Part shown: positions 23,761 through 34,840 of the stretch, in pieces
Layout of the letters: each line of letters opens with the position of its first letter
Position numbering within the stretch: position 1 is the first letter of the stretch
Assembly: GCA_963932145.1 (NCBI GenBank)
Contig: OZ010577.1
Span: 17,523,089 to 17,587,088 of the forward strand
DNA length: 64,000 nucleotides
Direction of reading: 5' to 3'
Source: Acanthosepion lycidas
Lineage: Eukaryota > Mollusca > Cephalopoda > Sepiida > Sepiidae
Notes under the pieces: generated by a model
Databases searched by the model: none
What the model was told of the DNA's origin: nothing
What the model saw: the letters and a program-made list of their open reading frames with translations, nothing else
Position numbers and translations under genes: made by a program

Positions 23761-23818
23761 AATGAAAGAAAAGAGAGATTGGAATATAAATAAGGAGAGA
23801 TAATCGTTTTTAATATAA

Positions 23819-24120
23819 ACGTCATGGTCTCTTTGTTTTTGTCGCAGATGTCACGGCCCACGTCAAAGCTAACGTTTCTCGTTCATCTCCATCTGGAGTT
23901 GTTGCGTAGAGAAGATATCCACTCTCCAAAGCTACAAATCTTCTTTCTTTTTTTCCCCCCGGTAGCTGCACTCCAGGAATCAGACTCCAACTTGTATAAT
24001 CACGCTCTTTTCCGAACCAGTGAAGGTTTATTTTGCTGCCTGTGCATTTCTGCCGCAGTTGACATCTTTATGAAAACTGAGATGAGAATTAAAACTCAAC
24101 AGCGCCTGACAGGCCAATGA
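23819..24120 (+). CDS. Possible terminal exon, unrecognised
   Basis: A good acceptor (TCTCTTTGTTTTTGTCGCAG) ends at 23848. Downstream one frame stays open to 24120, and another reads VTAHVKANVSRSSPSGVVA before a stop. Base composition is less AT-biased than the surroundings. No domain is recognised and a second acceptor-like site lies near 23970. Could be chance. Confidence 0.25.
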
Positions 24121-24327
24121 AATTGTTAGGTTGGCTTCACTGCACAGTTCACCTGAGGGACGTTTAAAAAGTTATCTACAAGTAATTTGAGTGCCAATTT
24201 ACCTGCCAATAAATGATTTTATCCTAATTGAAGATACAGGGCAGAAAAGTCGAAAGATAAGCTACAGACACAGTGGCACTTAGCTGAATTCTTGTGAATA
24301 TAGAAATTTTATATAACTCTCCCTATA

Positions 24328-25184
24328 CAGGGTGCGATGGATAAATTGCCGTCTAAATTACGTAGAAATTAAAATAACACTCACTTTTACAGATATATAT
24401 AACAAAATTGATAAAAAAATATCTTGAAATACTAATTTATTCAATGAAATCACCCTTGGTTTCAATCACGGTCTCCAGATGACTTTAGAATCTCCTGCAA
24501 CTGTTCTGGACGGTTTCTTTGCTTAAGTTGGTGAATTCTGCCATAATCCTTGCCTTCAGTTCATCTTTGGTGTTACATGGGGTTTTGTTCGTCTCTCGCT
24601 CAACTGCGCCCCACACATAATAATCAAGGGGGTTACAGTATGGGGATTTAGGTGGCCAGATGTAAGGGGTGATATGGTCGAAGAAATTGTTTGACAGCCA
24701 TGACTGGGTGCTCTTGCTTGTGTGGCACGGTGCAGAATCCTATTGCCAAATATAGTCTTCCAGCAGCCACCCTCTTGACCCAGGGCAGCACTAACTTGAT
24801 TTAGGCCCCGTGGTGTGTCTGAGGCCCTCAACAATCAAATTCGGGAGTTCTTTTCATATCAGAACGTTCAGAGTGAGTTTTGCAAACTGCCGTACCTTCG
24901 TAATCACCATTAGATTCATCTAACTCTTTCTGAATCCCGAGTATTACCATCAGATTAACACCTAAACACTCTGAAATGTTCGTATTGGAGCTTCCGGCGC
25001 GAATGCCAAGCTGTACATCATGTGGTTTCTAAATTTCTGTTTGAGTGAATTGCGTCATGGTGCTCTTTTTCTCACAGACAGTGTCTAGTTGACCCTACCG
25101 TGCAGCTTACTAAATCTAAAACAAACAACGCGCATGTGTGAAATTAAAAATATAAAATGGCGACAATTTATTCATCACACCCTA
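24328..25184 (-). mobile_element. mariner-like DD37D transposon, internally deleted
   Basis: Terminal repeats are CAGGGTGCGATGGATAAATT on the left and, read inward from the right, TAGGGTGTGATGAATAAATT. TA flanks both ends. On the minus strand the N-terminus starts near 25058 (MTQFTQTEI, then DVQLGIRAGSSNTNIS and LDESNGDYEG, a helix-turn-helix type DNA-binding region). Then comes QDSAPCHTSKSTQSWL near 24740 and NPLDYYVWGAVERE near 24620. The two aspartates are 37 residues apart, which fits the DD37D (maT) group. At 857 bp it is well short of the usual 1.3 kb. The middle of the catalytic core is deleted and there are stops. Confidence 0.85.
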
Positions 25185-25378
25185 TAAAATATATATATAT
25201 ATTCACATAATAAAATACACATCGGACTTAAGTAATGTTTTTATTGACAGAATTACATCTGTGCAGGTGATGAAGTCGGAGGTATAAAATATGAACGTCG
25301 CATTAAACTGCGTATGTAGAGAGCTTTATATCCCCCCCTCCTAGACATATATAATTCGACCAATAAATAATGTCTTTA

Positions 25379-25411
25379 GTCCGATGAAGTCCTTCTAGAA
25401 GACGAAACGCT
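25379..25411 (+). other. Hammerhead-like motif (CCGATGA...CGAAAC)
   Basis: CCGATGA is followed by GTC-C-TTC-TA-GAA-GAC, which folds as a stem with one bulged C, and then CGAAACGC. It differs from a functional hammerhead core in the second base of CUGAUGA. Probably a decayed ribozyme. Confidence 0.35.
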
Positions 25412-25468
25412 TCACACAGACTGTTTCCTTTTTTTAGTGTGGTCGAAAAGGTATGTAGGAACATATAT

Positions 25469-25500
25469 ACACACACACACACACACAAATATATACATAT
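25469..25500. repeat. (CA)n microsatellite
   Basis: Short CA run. Confidence 0.9.
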
Positions 25501-25744
25501 ATTAAAATAAGAAGAAAGAACATAAGAAGATTTATAATCCGGTGTTGTTAGCAGTTATTTTTATTAAAAAAAAAAAAGCAGTGCTCAATACAAACAGTAG
25601 AGCACAATATTATAATTATTTTCTTTTTACAAATATGATTCAATCGGGACACAGAAAATTTTCATGTTTCAAAACTAAATTTATAAATTTAATTATAAAA
25701 ATTAAACGTAAAATCTGTAATCTCGTTCCATTGTCAAGCGATGT

Positions 25745-25766
25745 TAGAAATCATACACACACACAT

Positions 25767-25823
<57 letters not shown>

Positions 25824-25855
25824 TAGATAGATAGATAGATAGATATAGATATATA
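25745..25855. repeat. (CA)n, (TA)n and (GATA)n microsatellite
   Basis: CA to TA to GATA compound array. Confidence 0.95.
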
Positions 25856-26042
25856 TATGTATGTATTTCAGACTGTTTCATGCTAAACAATCGTCAGGCT
25901 AACGATTGCGTTTAGGTCATGAAACAGTCTGTTGCTTCTGAATGTTGACTTCAATGTTCAATTTTCTATTTACATACACTCTGTCTCTGATATTGACTAC
26001 TTTATCTCATAAATATAGTATATCTTAAAACTATATTTCTTC

Positions 26043-26045
<3 letters not shown>
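25856..26045 (-). repeat. Dispersed repeat, group C-TA
   Basis: Collinear with 2750-2956 and bounded by TA arrays on both sides. It holds a long hairpin: CAGACTGTTTCATG at 25870-25883 pairs with CATGAAACAGTCTG at 25918-25931, and an inner AATCGT/ACGATT pair. The minus strand again reads CCTGACGA then ATGAAACAG. Confidence 0.6.

Positions 26046-26104
<59 letters not shown>
26046..26104. repeat. (TA)n microsatellite
   Basis: TA run ending the group C-TA copy. Confidence 0.97.
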
Positions 26105-26106
<2 letters not shown>

Positions 26107-26490
26107 AGAGGTATCTAAATTTCCTGTTTACTCATAAATCCTATTACTTTAAACGTTATTTTTTGTGGATACTGATATTTGAGTAAAAGCTCTGTTTATT
26201 TTAAACAGTATATCTATTTTCTTCTGCTGGTCTGAATATTTGATCAATGAAATATTCAATTAAATTCTTATCTCTTCTCAAATCATTTTAAAAAATAGAT
26301 GAAAAATAACGATTAAAGTAATAGAAATCTGTCTGACTAAATACAGTTCTGGGTATAACGATAAACTACATCCGGCAGCAAGGCCCATGATCGGAAAAAA
26401 TTTTGAGGAGCATCTGTTATGATCTCAGCTAGAGGAAACTAGTGAATCCCCAAATAAAAAGAAAAATACAATGAAAGTATAAAAATATTT

Positions 26491-26640
26491 TTTTATAGTA
26501 AAAGCACCAGCAATACATTTTTACATAAAAAATGTCCAACAATACATTTTTAAAGCAAAATGACCAGCAATATATTTTATAGTAAAATTACTAACAATGC
26601 ATTTTATAGCAAACTGATAATCAATACATTTTATCTGTAG
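26491..26640 (+). repeat. Minisatellite, about 28-bp unit, five copies
   Basis: Five degenerate units of TTTATAGTAAAATGACCAGC followed by AATACAT. The paralogous block at 35604-35700 has three units. Confidence 0.8.
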
Positions 26641-26754
26641 TTGAAGCGATAAAATTGTTCAAAATATTTAGATTTCGGCTTTAAATATCCGATAGAGCAA
26701 CAGAAACCAAGGATATAATTGCCTCTAATAAGTATGCCCAGAAGAACATGTAGC

Positions 26755-26861
26755 GATTTTCCAAGGCCGAAAGTAAGGAGCACCTACTGAGGATTGAACT
26801 CACTACTCAATCGTAATTGTTCTAATGAGCTTGCTAACCATTACACCGCCTCGAGATGCCC
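26755..26861 (-). repeat. SINE group V, internally deleted
   Basis: Minus strand starts GGGCATCTCGAGGCGGTGTA, has TGGTTAGCAAGCTCATTAGA as A-box region and GAGTTCAATCCTCAG as B box, then jumps to TTTCGGCCTTGGAAAATCGC. The sequence between the two halves of the tail (TGTGCCACATCTAAGC in full copies) is missing. Confidence 0.75.
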
Positions 26862-26939
26862 AAAGCCAGACAAACAAGTATATACAAAAAATATGTGTAT
26901 CATCTACCATGTATTCAATTGTGAAAGCAGAATAACATA

Positions 26940-27154
26940 CAGGGCGTGATTTTTTTTTTAAACTGTCGTCATTTTTTATTTGTAATTTCTCGCATGCGCA
27001 TTCATTATTTTGATTTTTGTCGAAACTTTGCGCAGTATAGTAGGGTCAGTTTTTATGTAATTTTGATAAATATATTTGTTAAAATGAGATGTTAATATCA
27101 TTTTCTTTTTTTTTTTTTGCGTCATTTAGACGACAATGTATCCATCGCAACCTA
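26940..27154. mobile_element. 215-bp MITE derived from the DD37D mariner
   Basis: Left end CAGGGCGTGAT and GTCGTCATT, right end GACGACAATGTATCCATCGC and AACCTA. These match the terminal repeats of the element at 24328-25184. No transposase text remains. The sister block at 35395-36240 is uninterrupted at the equivalent point, so the insertion is younger than the block duplication. Confidence 0.75.
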
Positions 27155-27270
27155 GAGATCATATTTTATTACTTCAAAGGTCCCAAGAAAATTCAATTTC
27201 GGCATTAAATGATCCATAAGGAATTGATATGCCGATAAACAAACAAATCAATCAATCAATAAAGAAATAA

Positions 27271-27272
27271 TC

Positions 27273-27351
<79 letters not shown>
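27271..27351. repeat. (CA)n(TA)n microsatellite
   Basis: CA run followed by TA run. Confidence 0.97.
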
Positions 27352-27354
<3 letters not shown>

Positions 27355-27832
27355 AAGACATCCTTAGTGGTATAGAACTTGAGTATTGCTGTAAAAATGT
27401 TAAGCTGAATATTATTAGCCACAATTTAAAAACTGATGGAAAAAAACAATGAAAGCGGAAAACTAACCGGTTTCGTTCCCGAACTTCATAGTTTTTAATC
27501 GGGCGAATAAGAATAAAACATAATAAATCTGATTAGCAAATGACTGATGAGAAGATAGAGCAGGGAAAAGAAAAAAAGTGGGGGCGGAAGTACCAGAGAC
27601 TAATGATAGCAAGCCCCAGCAAACAACCAGGCTGTTTACAGAGAGACGGTTTGCGAGAAACTGATATACAGTGACTCTAGTACTGTCAGATGAAATAAAG
27701 GGTGTAACTAGGAGAAAACAGTGAACCAGTCAGCACTGAATTCAGTCGCACACTTACTTTAGAAGGTGCTCACAAATTGAGGATCCATAGTTCATTTGAA
27801 ACCAAGGTGTAATTCCTGATCTTACCTGACAC

Positions 27833-27833
<1 letters not shown>

Positions 27834-27871
<38 letters not shown>
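27834..27871. repeat. (TA)n microsatellite
   Basis: TA run. Confidence 0.95.
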
Positions 27872-27873
<2 letters not shown>

Positions 27874-28364
27874 ACACATAGGACACATGTACACATCAAG
27901 TGCTCCTGACCAGCTGCAATCTTCAGCTGCGCGCCAAGTTGTATTAAATTCAACCTACAAAGTCTGTCTTTTTATATTTTTTATTGTATTTTTTCATTAA
28001 TCGAATAAGAGATTTCACGGTTGAATTTTGTAATAAACTAAAAATTAGTTCATCTTTGATCTACTGTTTTTGCTCAAGTACTTTCGTACGCCGCAGTCAT
28101 TATCAAGAACAATGTGCAGCTATTGTGGTAGGCAAGATTCTGTTGGCTACATCCTGGCATATTACAGGAGGCTGAAAGTTTGAACCCGTCCAGAGTGAAG
28201 GCTACTGTAACGGTTAAAAACAGTAAGACAGCATCAAATTTTTATTATTATTATTCAAAATAAACACTCTATATCTTTCATTACAGGAGACGGTATCTTG
28301 AAGTACGTATAAAACATTTAGTATGCGTAAATCTTCAAATTTGTGGGAAAATCGTTTCGAGTGA

Positions 28365-28568
28365 TATGTAAACAGAAGGAAACTATGGGAATCGAAGAGA
28401 AGTAGCACTGAAATTGCAATAAGACAAACTCTTGGACGACCCGAATCTGAAGGAGAAATATATGACCAATTTAAAAAGCAGATTCGAAGAACAAAAGAAA
28501 AATTGAAACTCGAAACGGGACACATTAAGAGAAGCTTTACTAACATCAGCAATCGAAATCATTTTTAA
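28365..28568 (+). CDS. Possible terminal coding exon, charged helix
   Basis: An open frame of 67 codons rich in Lys, Arg and Glu includes KLWESKRSSTEIAIRQTLGR and YDQFKKQIRRTKEKLKLETG. It looks like an amphipathic or coiled-coil segment and is unlike the hydrophobic junk frames around it. AATAAAC and AATAAATG follow the stop within 35 bases. There is no start codon and the acceptor (ATATGTAAACAG, near 28375) is weak, so it would have to be an internal or last exon. No family recognised. Confidence 0.3.
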   Translation, partial: YVNRRKLWESKRSSTEIAIRQTLGRPESEGEIYDQFKKQIRRTKEKLKLETGHIKRSFTNISNRNHF

Positions 28569-28691
28569 AAAATAGATGAAAAAATAAACGAATAAATGGT
28601 ACATAAAATTCTGTAGATGACGAAAAGGCGACAAAATAATGCCAAGTCACGAAACAGAATATAGGACACTACACAAATAAATAAACAAAAA

Positions 28692-28693
<2 letters not shown>

Positions 28694-28780
<87 letters not shown>
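28694..28780. repeat. (TA)n microsatellite, long
   Basis: Uninterrupted TA run of nearly 90 bases. Confidence 0.98.
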
Positions 28781-28782
<2 letters not shown>

Positions 28783-28864
28783 CTTTATATGATTGGTTGC
28801 TAGAATCCCAAATGAAGGAGATATTCTCTCTATGTCTCATATCGCATTCATTGTCTGCACATGA

Positions 28865-29045
28865 ACTGTCTGTTTTAAAGGCTATTTTATTTTTATTTTT
28901 AAGGGCTATTTTTATTTTTTAGTTTTTCTATCTGTTTTAAAGGCTATTTTTTAATTTTTAAAGGCTATTTTTTTATTTTTTATTTTTAAAGGTTATTTTT
29001 ATTTTTTTATTTTTTCTATCTGTTTTAAAGGTTATTTTTTCCGAA
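28865..29045 (+). repeat. Minisatellite of TTTTAAAGGCTATTTTT units
   Basis: About six degenerate units. The phrase TTTTTCTATCTGTTTTAAAGG marks a larger repeat of roughly 100 bases. Confidence 0.8.
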
Positions 29046-29049
29046 ATGC

Positions 29050-30650
29050 TGGAAACTGAATAAAGCATTTTTACGCCATTTTTTTTTTGTAAACAACTGG
29101 AATGGAAAAGACTTTTTATGGCCAAAGAAGTCGACCGTTTATTTGGCAATATGTTCTTGTGTTTGAAATACGATTCAAACAATTTTGACATGAGAAAATA
29201 TTAGAGAGGAATGAATAAATTTACAATCCCTAATAAAATTGGAAACACTGAGTAAATAGGAGCCACACGAAATGATAGAAAGAAAATTCAGTCAGTGTTT
29301 AAAAATCTGTTTTTAACTGCTTGTTCGACATAGAAAAGATCGTTTTTAAATCCGGTAAAAGAGAATGGTTGTAATATTGATGTATTATGAGGATGTAAAA
29401 CGTAAAAATGGATAATCACTCTATTTGATGATGTATGAAATTGGATATTGTTTTACTAGACAAAAATGGCCCCAAATATCTGCTAGATCTTCTATGCAAA
29501 GTTGAGATATCTGGTAAACTAACATTTAGCCAAAAGCCGCAGACAGACGTAAAATATTAAATGTAAATATAAATAGAACGTTGCTTATATGCCAACTTTA
29601 TGCAGCTGCATTAGGTTTTTTTTTTTTCGTAAACTCTATCGTTTTGAAGACGCAAGCAGCCAGTACTGTTATGAAGTTCATTTCAAAAGATCAGTTTTAA
29701 AATCGTATGATCCTCAACGCGAGTGGTTCAAAGTATTAACTATGGAGATGATACTTTATGACGAAAATCTTCGCGTTCGTATCATTGTCTTCTTCTTCTT
29801 CTTCTTTATTATCATTTTTTTTAAAATTTTTACTAAACTGTGTCGTTATAACAAACTGAAATGAAAATTCAATATAAGAGATTAGTATTTTCGTTCCTCA
29901 CTTGTGTCTGGAAATCAACTGATTTACCGCCTCCAAAACATTTTCTTTTGCTCCCATTTACATTGTTTTTTTTTTCTTTCCTTCCTTTTTTTCTCTTCTT
30001 ATCTCGTTTATGTTGTTTGTCTTTCAATGGAAAAGTGTCTCTACTAAATATTCATTAAACAGCTTTTGTAAAAGCCAATTTTCATTACGGCGTTATTCAA
30101 ACTTATTCTAAGCAAAATATCGCTTATCACGTTGTAAAATGCACCGTCGATCGACCTATCACCATCGAATTTTAACATTAAAATTCATGAAAAATAAAAT
30201 ATTTCAAACATTTTAATTGAAGAAACAAACAGATATAAAATGTGTAAGATTACGAAAACATTACTTCAGTTTTTATATTAAGTATTTGTTCACTGTTATT
30301 TCAATGTTTGAATTCTGATAAAATAATTTATAAAGAATTAACAGGTCATAAACCGACATTATTACTCCAGACATTATATTGCATGGATACACGTTTGTTT
30401 TTTTGTTTTGTTTTTTTTTAGAAGGCATTCCTATTTTTTCAAAAGATTTTAATTGATGTCTATCGGTTTGCGAGATCGAAAGTCTTAATAAAAAGAATGT
30501 CTGCCGAGAGAGACGTTTACTTTATGAGGAGTTTCGATTGCCCATGCAATAAAATGAAAATTGGAATAAAAGAAACACTAAGATGCATTACAACTACTAA
30601 TAGGCGGACAGTAATAATAAAGATTGTATTTTCCTAAAGGGTTTTCATAA
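29050..30650. other. No recognisable feature
   Basis: AT-rich sequence with T-homopolymers and a (TTC)n patch near 29790. Frames at 29589-30058 carry no recognisable domain. Confidence 0.5.
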
Positions 30651-30659
30651 AAAAAAAAA

Positions 30660-30682
30660 ATAATAAAAATGAAGGAAAACTA

Positions 30683-30743
<61 letters not shown>

Positions 30744-31015
30744 AAAGTGTCTTGACCCAGATTGTTGCAATAAAAACAACAATATTAAAACTGTATAAAA
30801 ATCGTAATAAGATGATAGTAATAATGCAGAGTGTATTGAACAAGAGCATCGAAATAAAACGCAACAATATAAAAATAGAATAAAAGCACAATCGTAATAA
30901 TATAATAGTAACAAAGCATTGATTCAGAGAGGTAAATAATAATAATAATAATAATTATAATAATAATAATAATAATAATAATAATTATTATTATTATTAT
31001 TATTATTATTATTTG
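30660..31015. repeat. (ATA)n arrays separated by degenerate 80-90-bp repeats
   Basis: ATA runs at 30681-30741 and 30934-30985, the second flipping to ATT to 31013. The intervening sequence repeats the AAAACTGTATAAAAATCGTA and GCAATAAAAACAACAATAT blocks of the 9940-10420 family. The frames are runs of Ile or Leu. Confidence 0.7.
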
Positions 31016-31923
31016 CTCAATCTAAATTGGGATATATTTATGTTATAATCGAATATTTTAGTCAAGTACGGAATTGAAACGTGCTCTTCATCGTAGTATA
31101 ATGATCAACAATTTCAATTTGCACTGGATGTTCCATGATTGTGGCTTCGTGACCAGCCTAAATTTAAATAAATAGCGACTAACGAAGTGAAATGAATGCC
31201 CTCACGAATATAGATTACTTGTCAGTTTAATTCATAAATTCCTTTTCACTTTAAAGAAATCAACATTCATTTTAAACTGCAAGTAAAAGTAGAAACAATA
31301 TATCATGTCTAATTTGATCTAATCACTTGTAAAATGCTTACAAACCGTCAAAAATGTAGTTACTTTGAGAAAGCTTATAAAATTTGTAGCTAATTTAAAA
31401 CAGTAAATGTCTGAGAGGCAGAAAGGGACATTGTTTCGAAAAATGTCCGGGCGAATTTCCAAGAATGTCTGGTAATTTTAATGGGCCCAGATGAAACTGA
31501 ATTTTTATGATAAAATTCTAGTCGCCAAACCCGATTAATTGTCTTCCATTATCGGATTAGTGTAATCGGATTTGAAAAATTTCCTTGGATTAAGTCGATC
31601 GATTAGGTGACTTATCGATTGGAAATTCTAAAACCAATCTCTTTCATGTAAAGACGAATCACGTTTCAATTTGGAATGCATTCATCAGCATCAAATTAAA
31701 AAACAAAATCGATGTTAATTGTCTGGGATTGGTGGGTGTACTGATTACGTATCCCATTCAGTTGGTGTCGGCATTCAAAGATAGAATCAAATACAAAATA
31801 CATCTCGAATAGTCATTCTTGTGGGAATTTTGCATCTTATAAAATAAGGACGGAATTTTCTAATTCCTGGAATAAAATAATGGTACTACAGAGAAAATTA
31901 TTTAAAAAGTAATATAATGATAT

Positions 31924-32158
31924 TGTTATGGTCCAGGTTAGGACCAAAGAAGAACAACACGAACACAAGAGTAGAAATAACGAAGGTATATTACATGAAA
32001 TAATAATACAAGATGTGGAAGGTGTTAGTATGACTGTCAGTCTGGTTTGGAGTGAACTACTATCGGCTTGATTCGATTCGACCCTCTCTCTTGAGAGGCG
32101 TAGTATACATAGTGTTAGGAAGAGTTCATTCTGTAGTTATAGGTAAGGACCCATGACA
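31924..32158 (+). mobile_element. Probable solo LTR, 235 bp
   Basis: Begins TGTTATGGTCC and ends GGACCCATGACA, giving the TG...CA ends of a long terminal repeat with inverted tips. ATAT flanks both sides as a short target duplication. No internal LTR-element genes lie nearby, so it looks like a solo LTR fossil. A TIR-type MITE is the alternative. Family not assigned. Confidence 0.5.
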
Positions 32159-32339
32159 ATATTTTAATTTGTTTAATTTGTAGTAAAAATAATCCCAGAA
32201 AAGGAATCAATACTTGAATGAAATAAATATTATTAAAATTCTAACTTATTACATTCTTACTTGTTATACTTGAAATGTATTTTATTCTTTCCTTACAACA
32301 TTCCCTTCAATGACTCTCTATCTTGATTGACTCCTGCTC

Positions 32340-32890
32340 CTTTTATTGTACACAAATATGTTAAGTGGGCTACTCACTGCTTTACTCTAGTCTTTATTGC
32401 CTTCAATCTACCCTGTGAGTATCATATTTTCCAAGTCCTCTTTCGTCATTATGCCCTAGAAATATAAACTGTCACTTTCTGATTCTAAGTATATGTGTCC
32501 TTTTCGTTTACTCAAAACTTCATAGTTTCTTATATATTCAGTCCATGGTATCCTCAGCATCCTTCTGTAGAACCACATTTCTGTTGTCTCATCTTCATCT
32601 GTTTGACTAGCATTCATTGCTATAGAGGAGAACTATTATCAAATAACAATTTAGTGCGCTTTTCTATGTTTTAAGGGAACTTTCCCGTTTCTTAATACTT
32701 TGCTTAGCTTTTGGAAACATCTTTCGTCATGCCAATGAGCCTTCGGATGTTCATTCTGCATGAAAACTGTTTCCAGATATTTTAATGTTAGTACTTGCTT
32801 GATTTCTACATCTCCCCATTTCGGAGTTGGTTTCTTCGGCTGTTCCTCTTGCTGGTAAGTATACATTCTTTTTTTTTTTCAATTGATGTC
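32340..32890 (-). repeat. LINE fragment, group B (RT C-terminal and closing domain)
   Basis: Minus strand reads KWGDVEIKQVLTLKYLETVF, CFQKLSKVLRNGKVPLKHRK, then TEMWFYRRMLRIPWT-like text in another frame near 32560 and FLGH near 32450. This is the order seen in invertebrate LINEs whose proteins contain F-K-Y-L-G-T, W-F-L-R-R-M-L-R-I-x-W and F-L-G-H blocks. Broken by several shifts; the RT active site is absent. Confidence 0.7.
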
Positions 32891-33277
32891 TAGTTCTTTC
32901 CCTCTTTTGATTTTATGCATCTAGTTGATGAGCACATATTTTGTCCTGTTATTTCCCTTATTCTTCTATACATACCTGCCTTATCTGTGATGCTTTATTA
33001 TTTCTGTTTTTGTATTCTTTTCATTGAATCATTCCTCCTTTTCATGTCTGCATTTATTTCTAATTTATTTATACAATATCCTATATTCTGTACCACATCT
33101 TGGCATTGTTGTCGGTCTCTTTTTCATTATGTCGAGAATTTAATCTGTCATACACTGCATCTTTTTCGTCTAGTTTTGTGTGTTGTGATCTCGTTTGTTG
33201 ATATTATTAAAACGCTTTTGTTCCAGGAATAAAATATTGTTTTCTTTTAAGTAAAATAAAATCATAACCCGATCACG

Positions 33278-33578
33278 TTTTCGATTATTTCGGGCATCTC
33301 GACGTATTTAAAAAGCTAGTATTGCTGGATCAATTACGACTGAGTTGTGACTTAGAACATTTACTGCTTGCACCACGCTTTCGGCCTTGTACCACATTTA
33401 AGCTACGCTTAGAAAATCATTTGAGAACTTTCGCGTGGTATAATTAGTTAGCACGCTTAGCTGACTTGAACAATTACGACTGAATAGTGAATTCGATCCT
33501 TATTGGGGGCCCCATACCTTCTGCTTTGCGCCACATCTAAGCCACTCTTGGTAAATCACCATATTTTCGATTATTTCG
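33278..33578 (+). repeat. Dimeric SINE group V with 15-bp target duplication
   Basis: TTTTCGATTATTTCG occurs exactly at 33278-33292 and 33564-33578. Between them lie two group-V monomers in the same direction: one from 33293 with GGGCATCTCGACG, AATTACGACTGAG, TTTCGGCCTTGTACCACATT and TTAGAAAATCATT, then a second with GTGGTATAATTAGTTAGCAC, AATTACGACTGAATAG, ATTCGATCC and GCGCCACATCTAAGCC. One target duplication around both shows they inserted as a single dimer. Confidence 0.85.
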
Positions 33579-33639
33579 AAAGTCTCCTTTTTTGTCTTCC
33601 CTTTCCGGTGATTGGTAGGGGTTAGCGTTTGGGGAAACC

Positions 33640-34130
33640 GAACAAAAAGGGTTTATTATAAAACCTCTCATCATAGTTCCGTGGAGTTTCATCTTTTTCG
33701 TGTCACAGGTCTAAGATATATGTAAGTTTCATATATAATGGCACTATTAGTGAAACGTGAAATTTAAGGTTGTTCAAAGTTTTTCGGTAACAAGGCAACA
33801 GGCGAGTGAAAACACGCACAAAAATACAAGCAAGCAAATAAAAACAAAAAAAAACTTTCGAAACATACTGATTTTTATTATCACAATTATATACATCATT
33901 TAAAACGGTCTATCGGTGTTTATATGCAAAATAAAAAGGCAGAAAAAAATTAAAACTCTTCGAAGCGTCTCGTGGTGTGTCTTTTATCCTTCAAAATCTA
34001 AAAATTAATTATAGCCTGAACTAATTCTCATATGGCACTAATATCAACTCTCGATCTACAATAAAGTAATAACATTGAAAGAAGTTGTGCTTATTTTATA
34101 TTCATTCAATCATTATGCTGAGGAAGGCTG
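33640..34130. repeat. Duplicated block R, copy 1
   Basis: Shares ordered blocks with 39790-41030: GTGGAGTTTCATCTTTT, TGTAAGTTTCATA, GTGAAATTTAAG, TTCTCATATGGCAC-like and CAATCATTATGCTGAG. Spacing differs, so one copy has insertions. No coding frame. Confidence 0.55.
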
Positions 34131-34152
34131 GAGGATGCAGCCTTCGAAAACA
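34117..34152 (+). other. CTGAGGA hairpin CGAAAA motif
   Basis: GCTGAGG, then AAGGCTG-GAGGATG-CAGCCTT as a perfect 7-bp hairpin, then CGAAAAC. Resembles a hammerhead core with changed joining bases. Confidence 0.35.
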
Positions 34153-34272
34153 AGGCAGAGAGTTCGACTGTTTAGCTGGAACCGGTCGCACTTAGTATAT
34201 TTAGCTAGCCACGAGGGCTGCATATGGCACAAAACCGGTTTAACGTGGATTCTCTGAGCTATCCTCTTAGGA

Positions 34273-34276
<4 letters not shown>

Positions 34277-34334
<58 letters not shown>
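34277..34334. repeat. (TA)n microsatellite
   Basis: TA run. Confidence 0.97.
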
Positions 34335-34336
<2 letters not shown>

Positions 34337-34539
34337 CCCAGAAATACCTCCAACATATTTGTAATACATTAACTAGATGCGGCAATTTTTTTAAACTCAC
34401 AGTTATTTCTGTGTGGTATATGTGGACGTTATTTCTCCCTCACCCTGCATTTATCATGCAAGCAAACTTTATAATGAACGATAATGGTCTCTTTAACGTA
34501 AACCAAACAACGAATTTATTCAACCATCTCAAGGAATAC

Positions 34540-34840
34540 TTAGCGATTCCATCCGGAATCAAAGGTTTGTTTTGGAAGAAATTGCCTCTTACCTTTATAT
34601 AGGAGATAAACATGATAATAGAAAAATATCTTCATGGGGCAGTTGTTACTGGCAGACCTTCATGCAGAGTGTGTAAGAATTATGAACATTATCACCTTAC
34701 TGGAAAATATCAAATTTTTCCATTGATTTGTCGTTAGGAGAAAAATAACTTTCTTCTTAAATAGCGACGCATGCGTGACAAATATCAAAAACAATAACTT
34801 ATCCGTTCCATGAATACGTTATCTATCGCGTGCAAAATGG
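34540..34840 (+). repeat. Duplicated block S, copy 1
   Basis: Close relative of 57360-57640, same strand: TGGAAGAAATTG, GTTACTGGCA, TTCATGCAG, GAACATTATCACCTT, TTGTCGTTA and GCGACGCATGCGTGACA. In the 57-kb copy a frame of 85 codons stays open across the block. Here the frame is interrupted. May be a decayed coding repeat of unknown type. Confidence 0.65.

Larger units (their letters stand above)
26340..27250. repeat. Duplicated block Q, copy 1
   Basis: Collinear with 35395-36240 in the same orientation: GGTATAACGATAAACTACAT, CGGCAGCAAG, CATTTTATCTGTAGTTGAAG, TAGATTTCGG, CATGTATTCAATT and ATTAAATGATCCATAAG. Each copy carries its own SINE and only this copy carries the mariner-derived MITE at 26940-27154. 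No coding frame. Confidence 0.75.

Noticed and set aside
26491-26640. CRISPR-like array of 28-bp units
   Set aside because: Units are contiguous with no spacers and the sequence is clearly animal. It is a degenerate minisatellite.
30634-30914. Hydrophobic frames that look like membrane segments
   Set aside because: They are ATA trinucleotide runs read as Ile or Leu.
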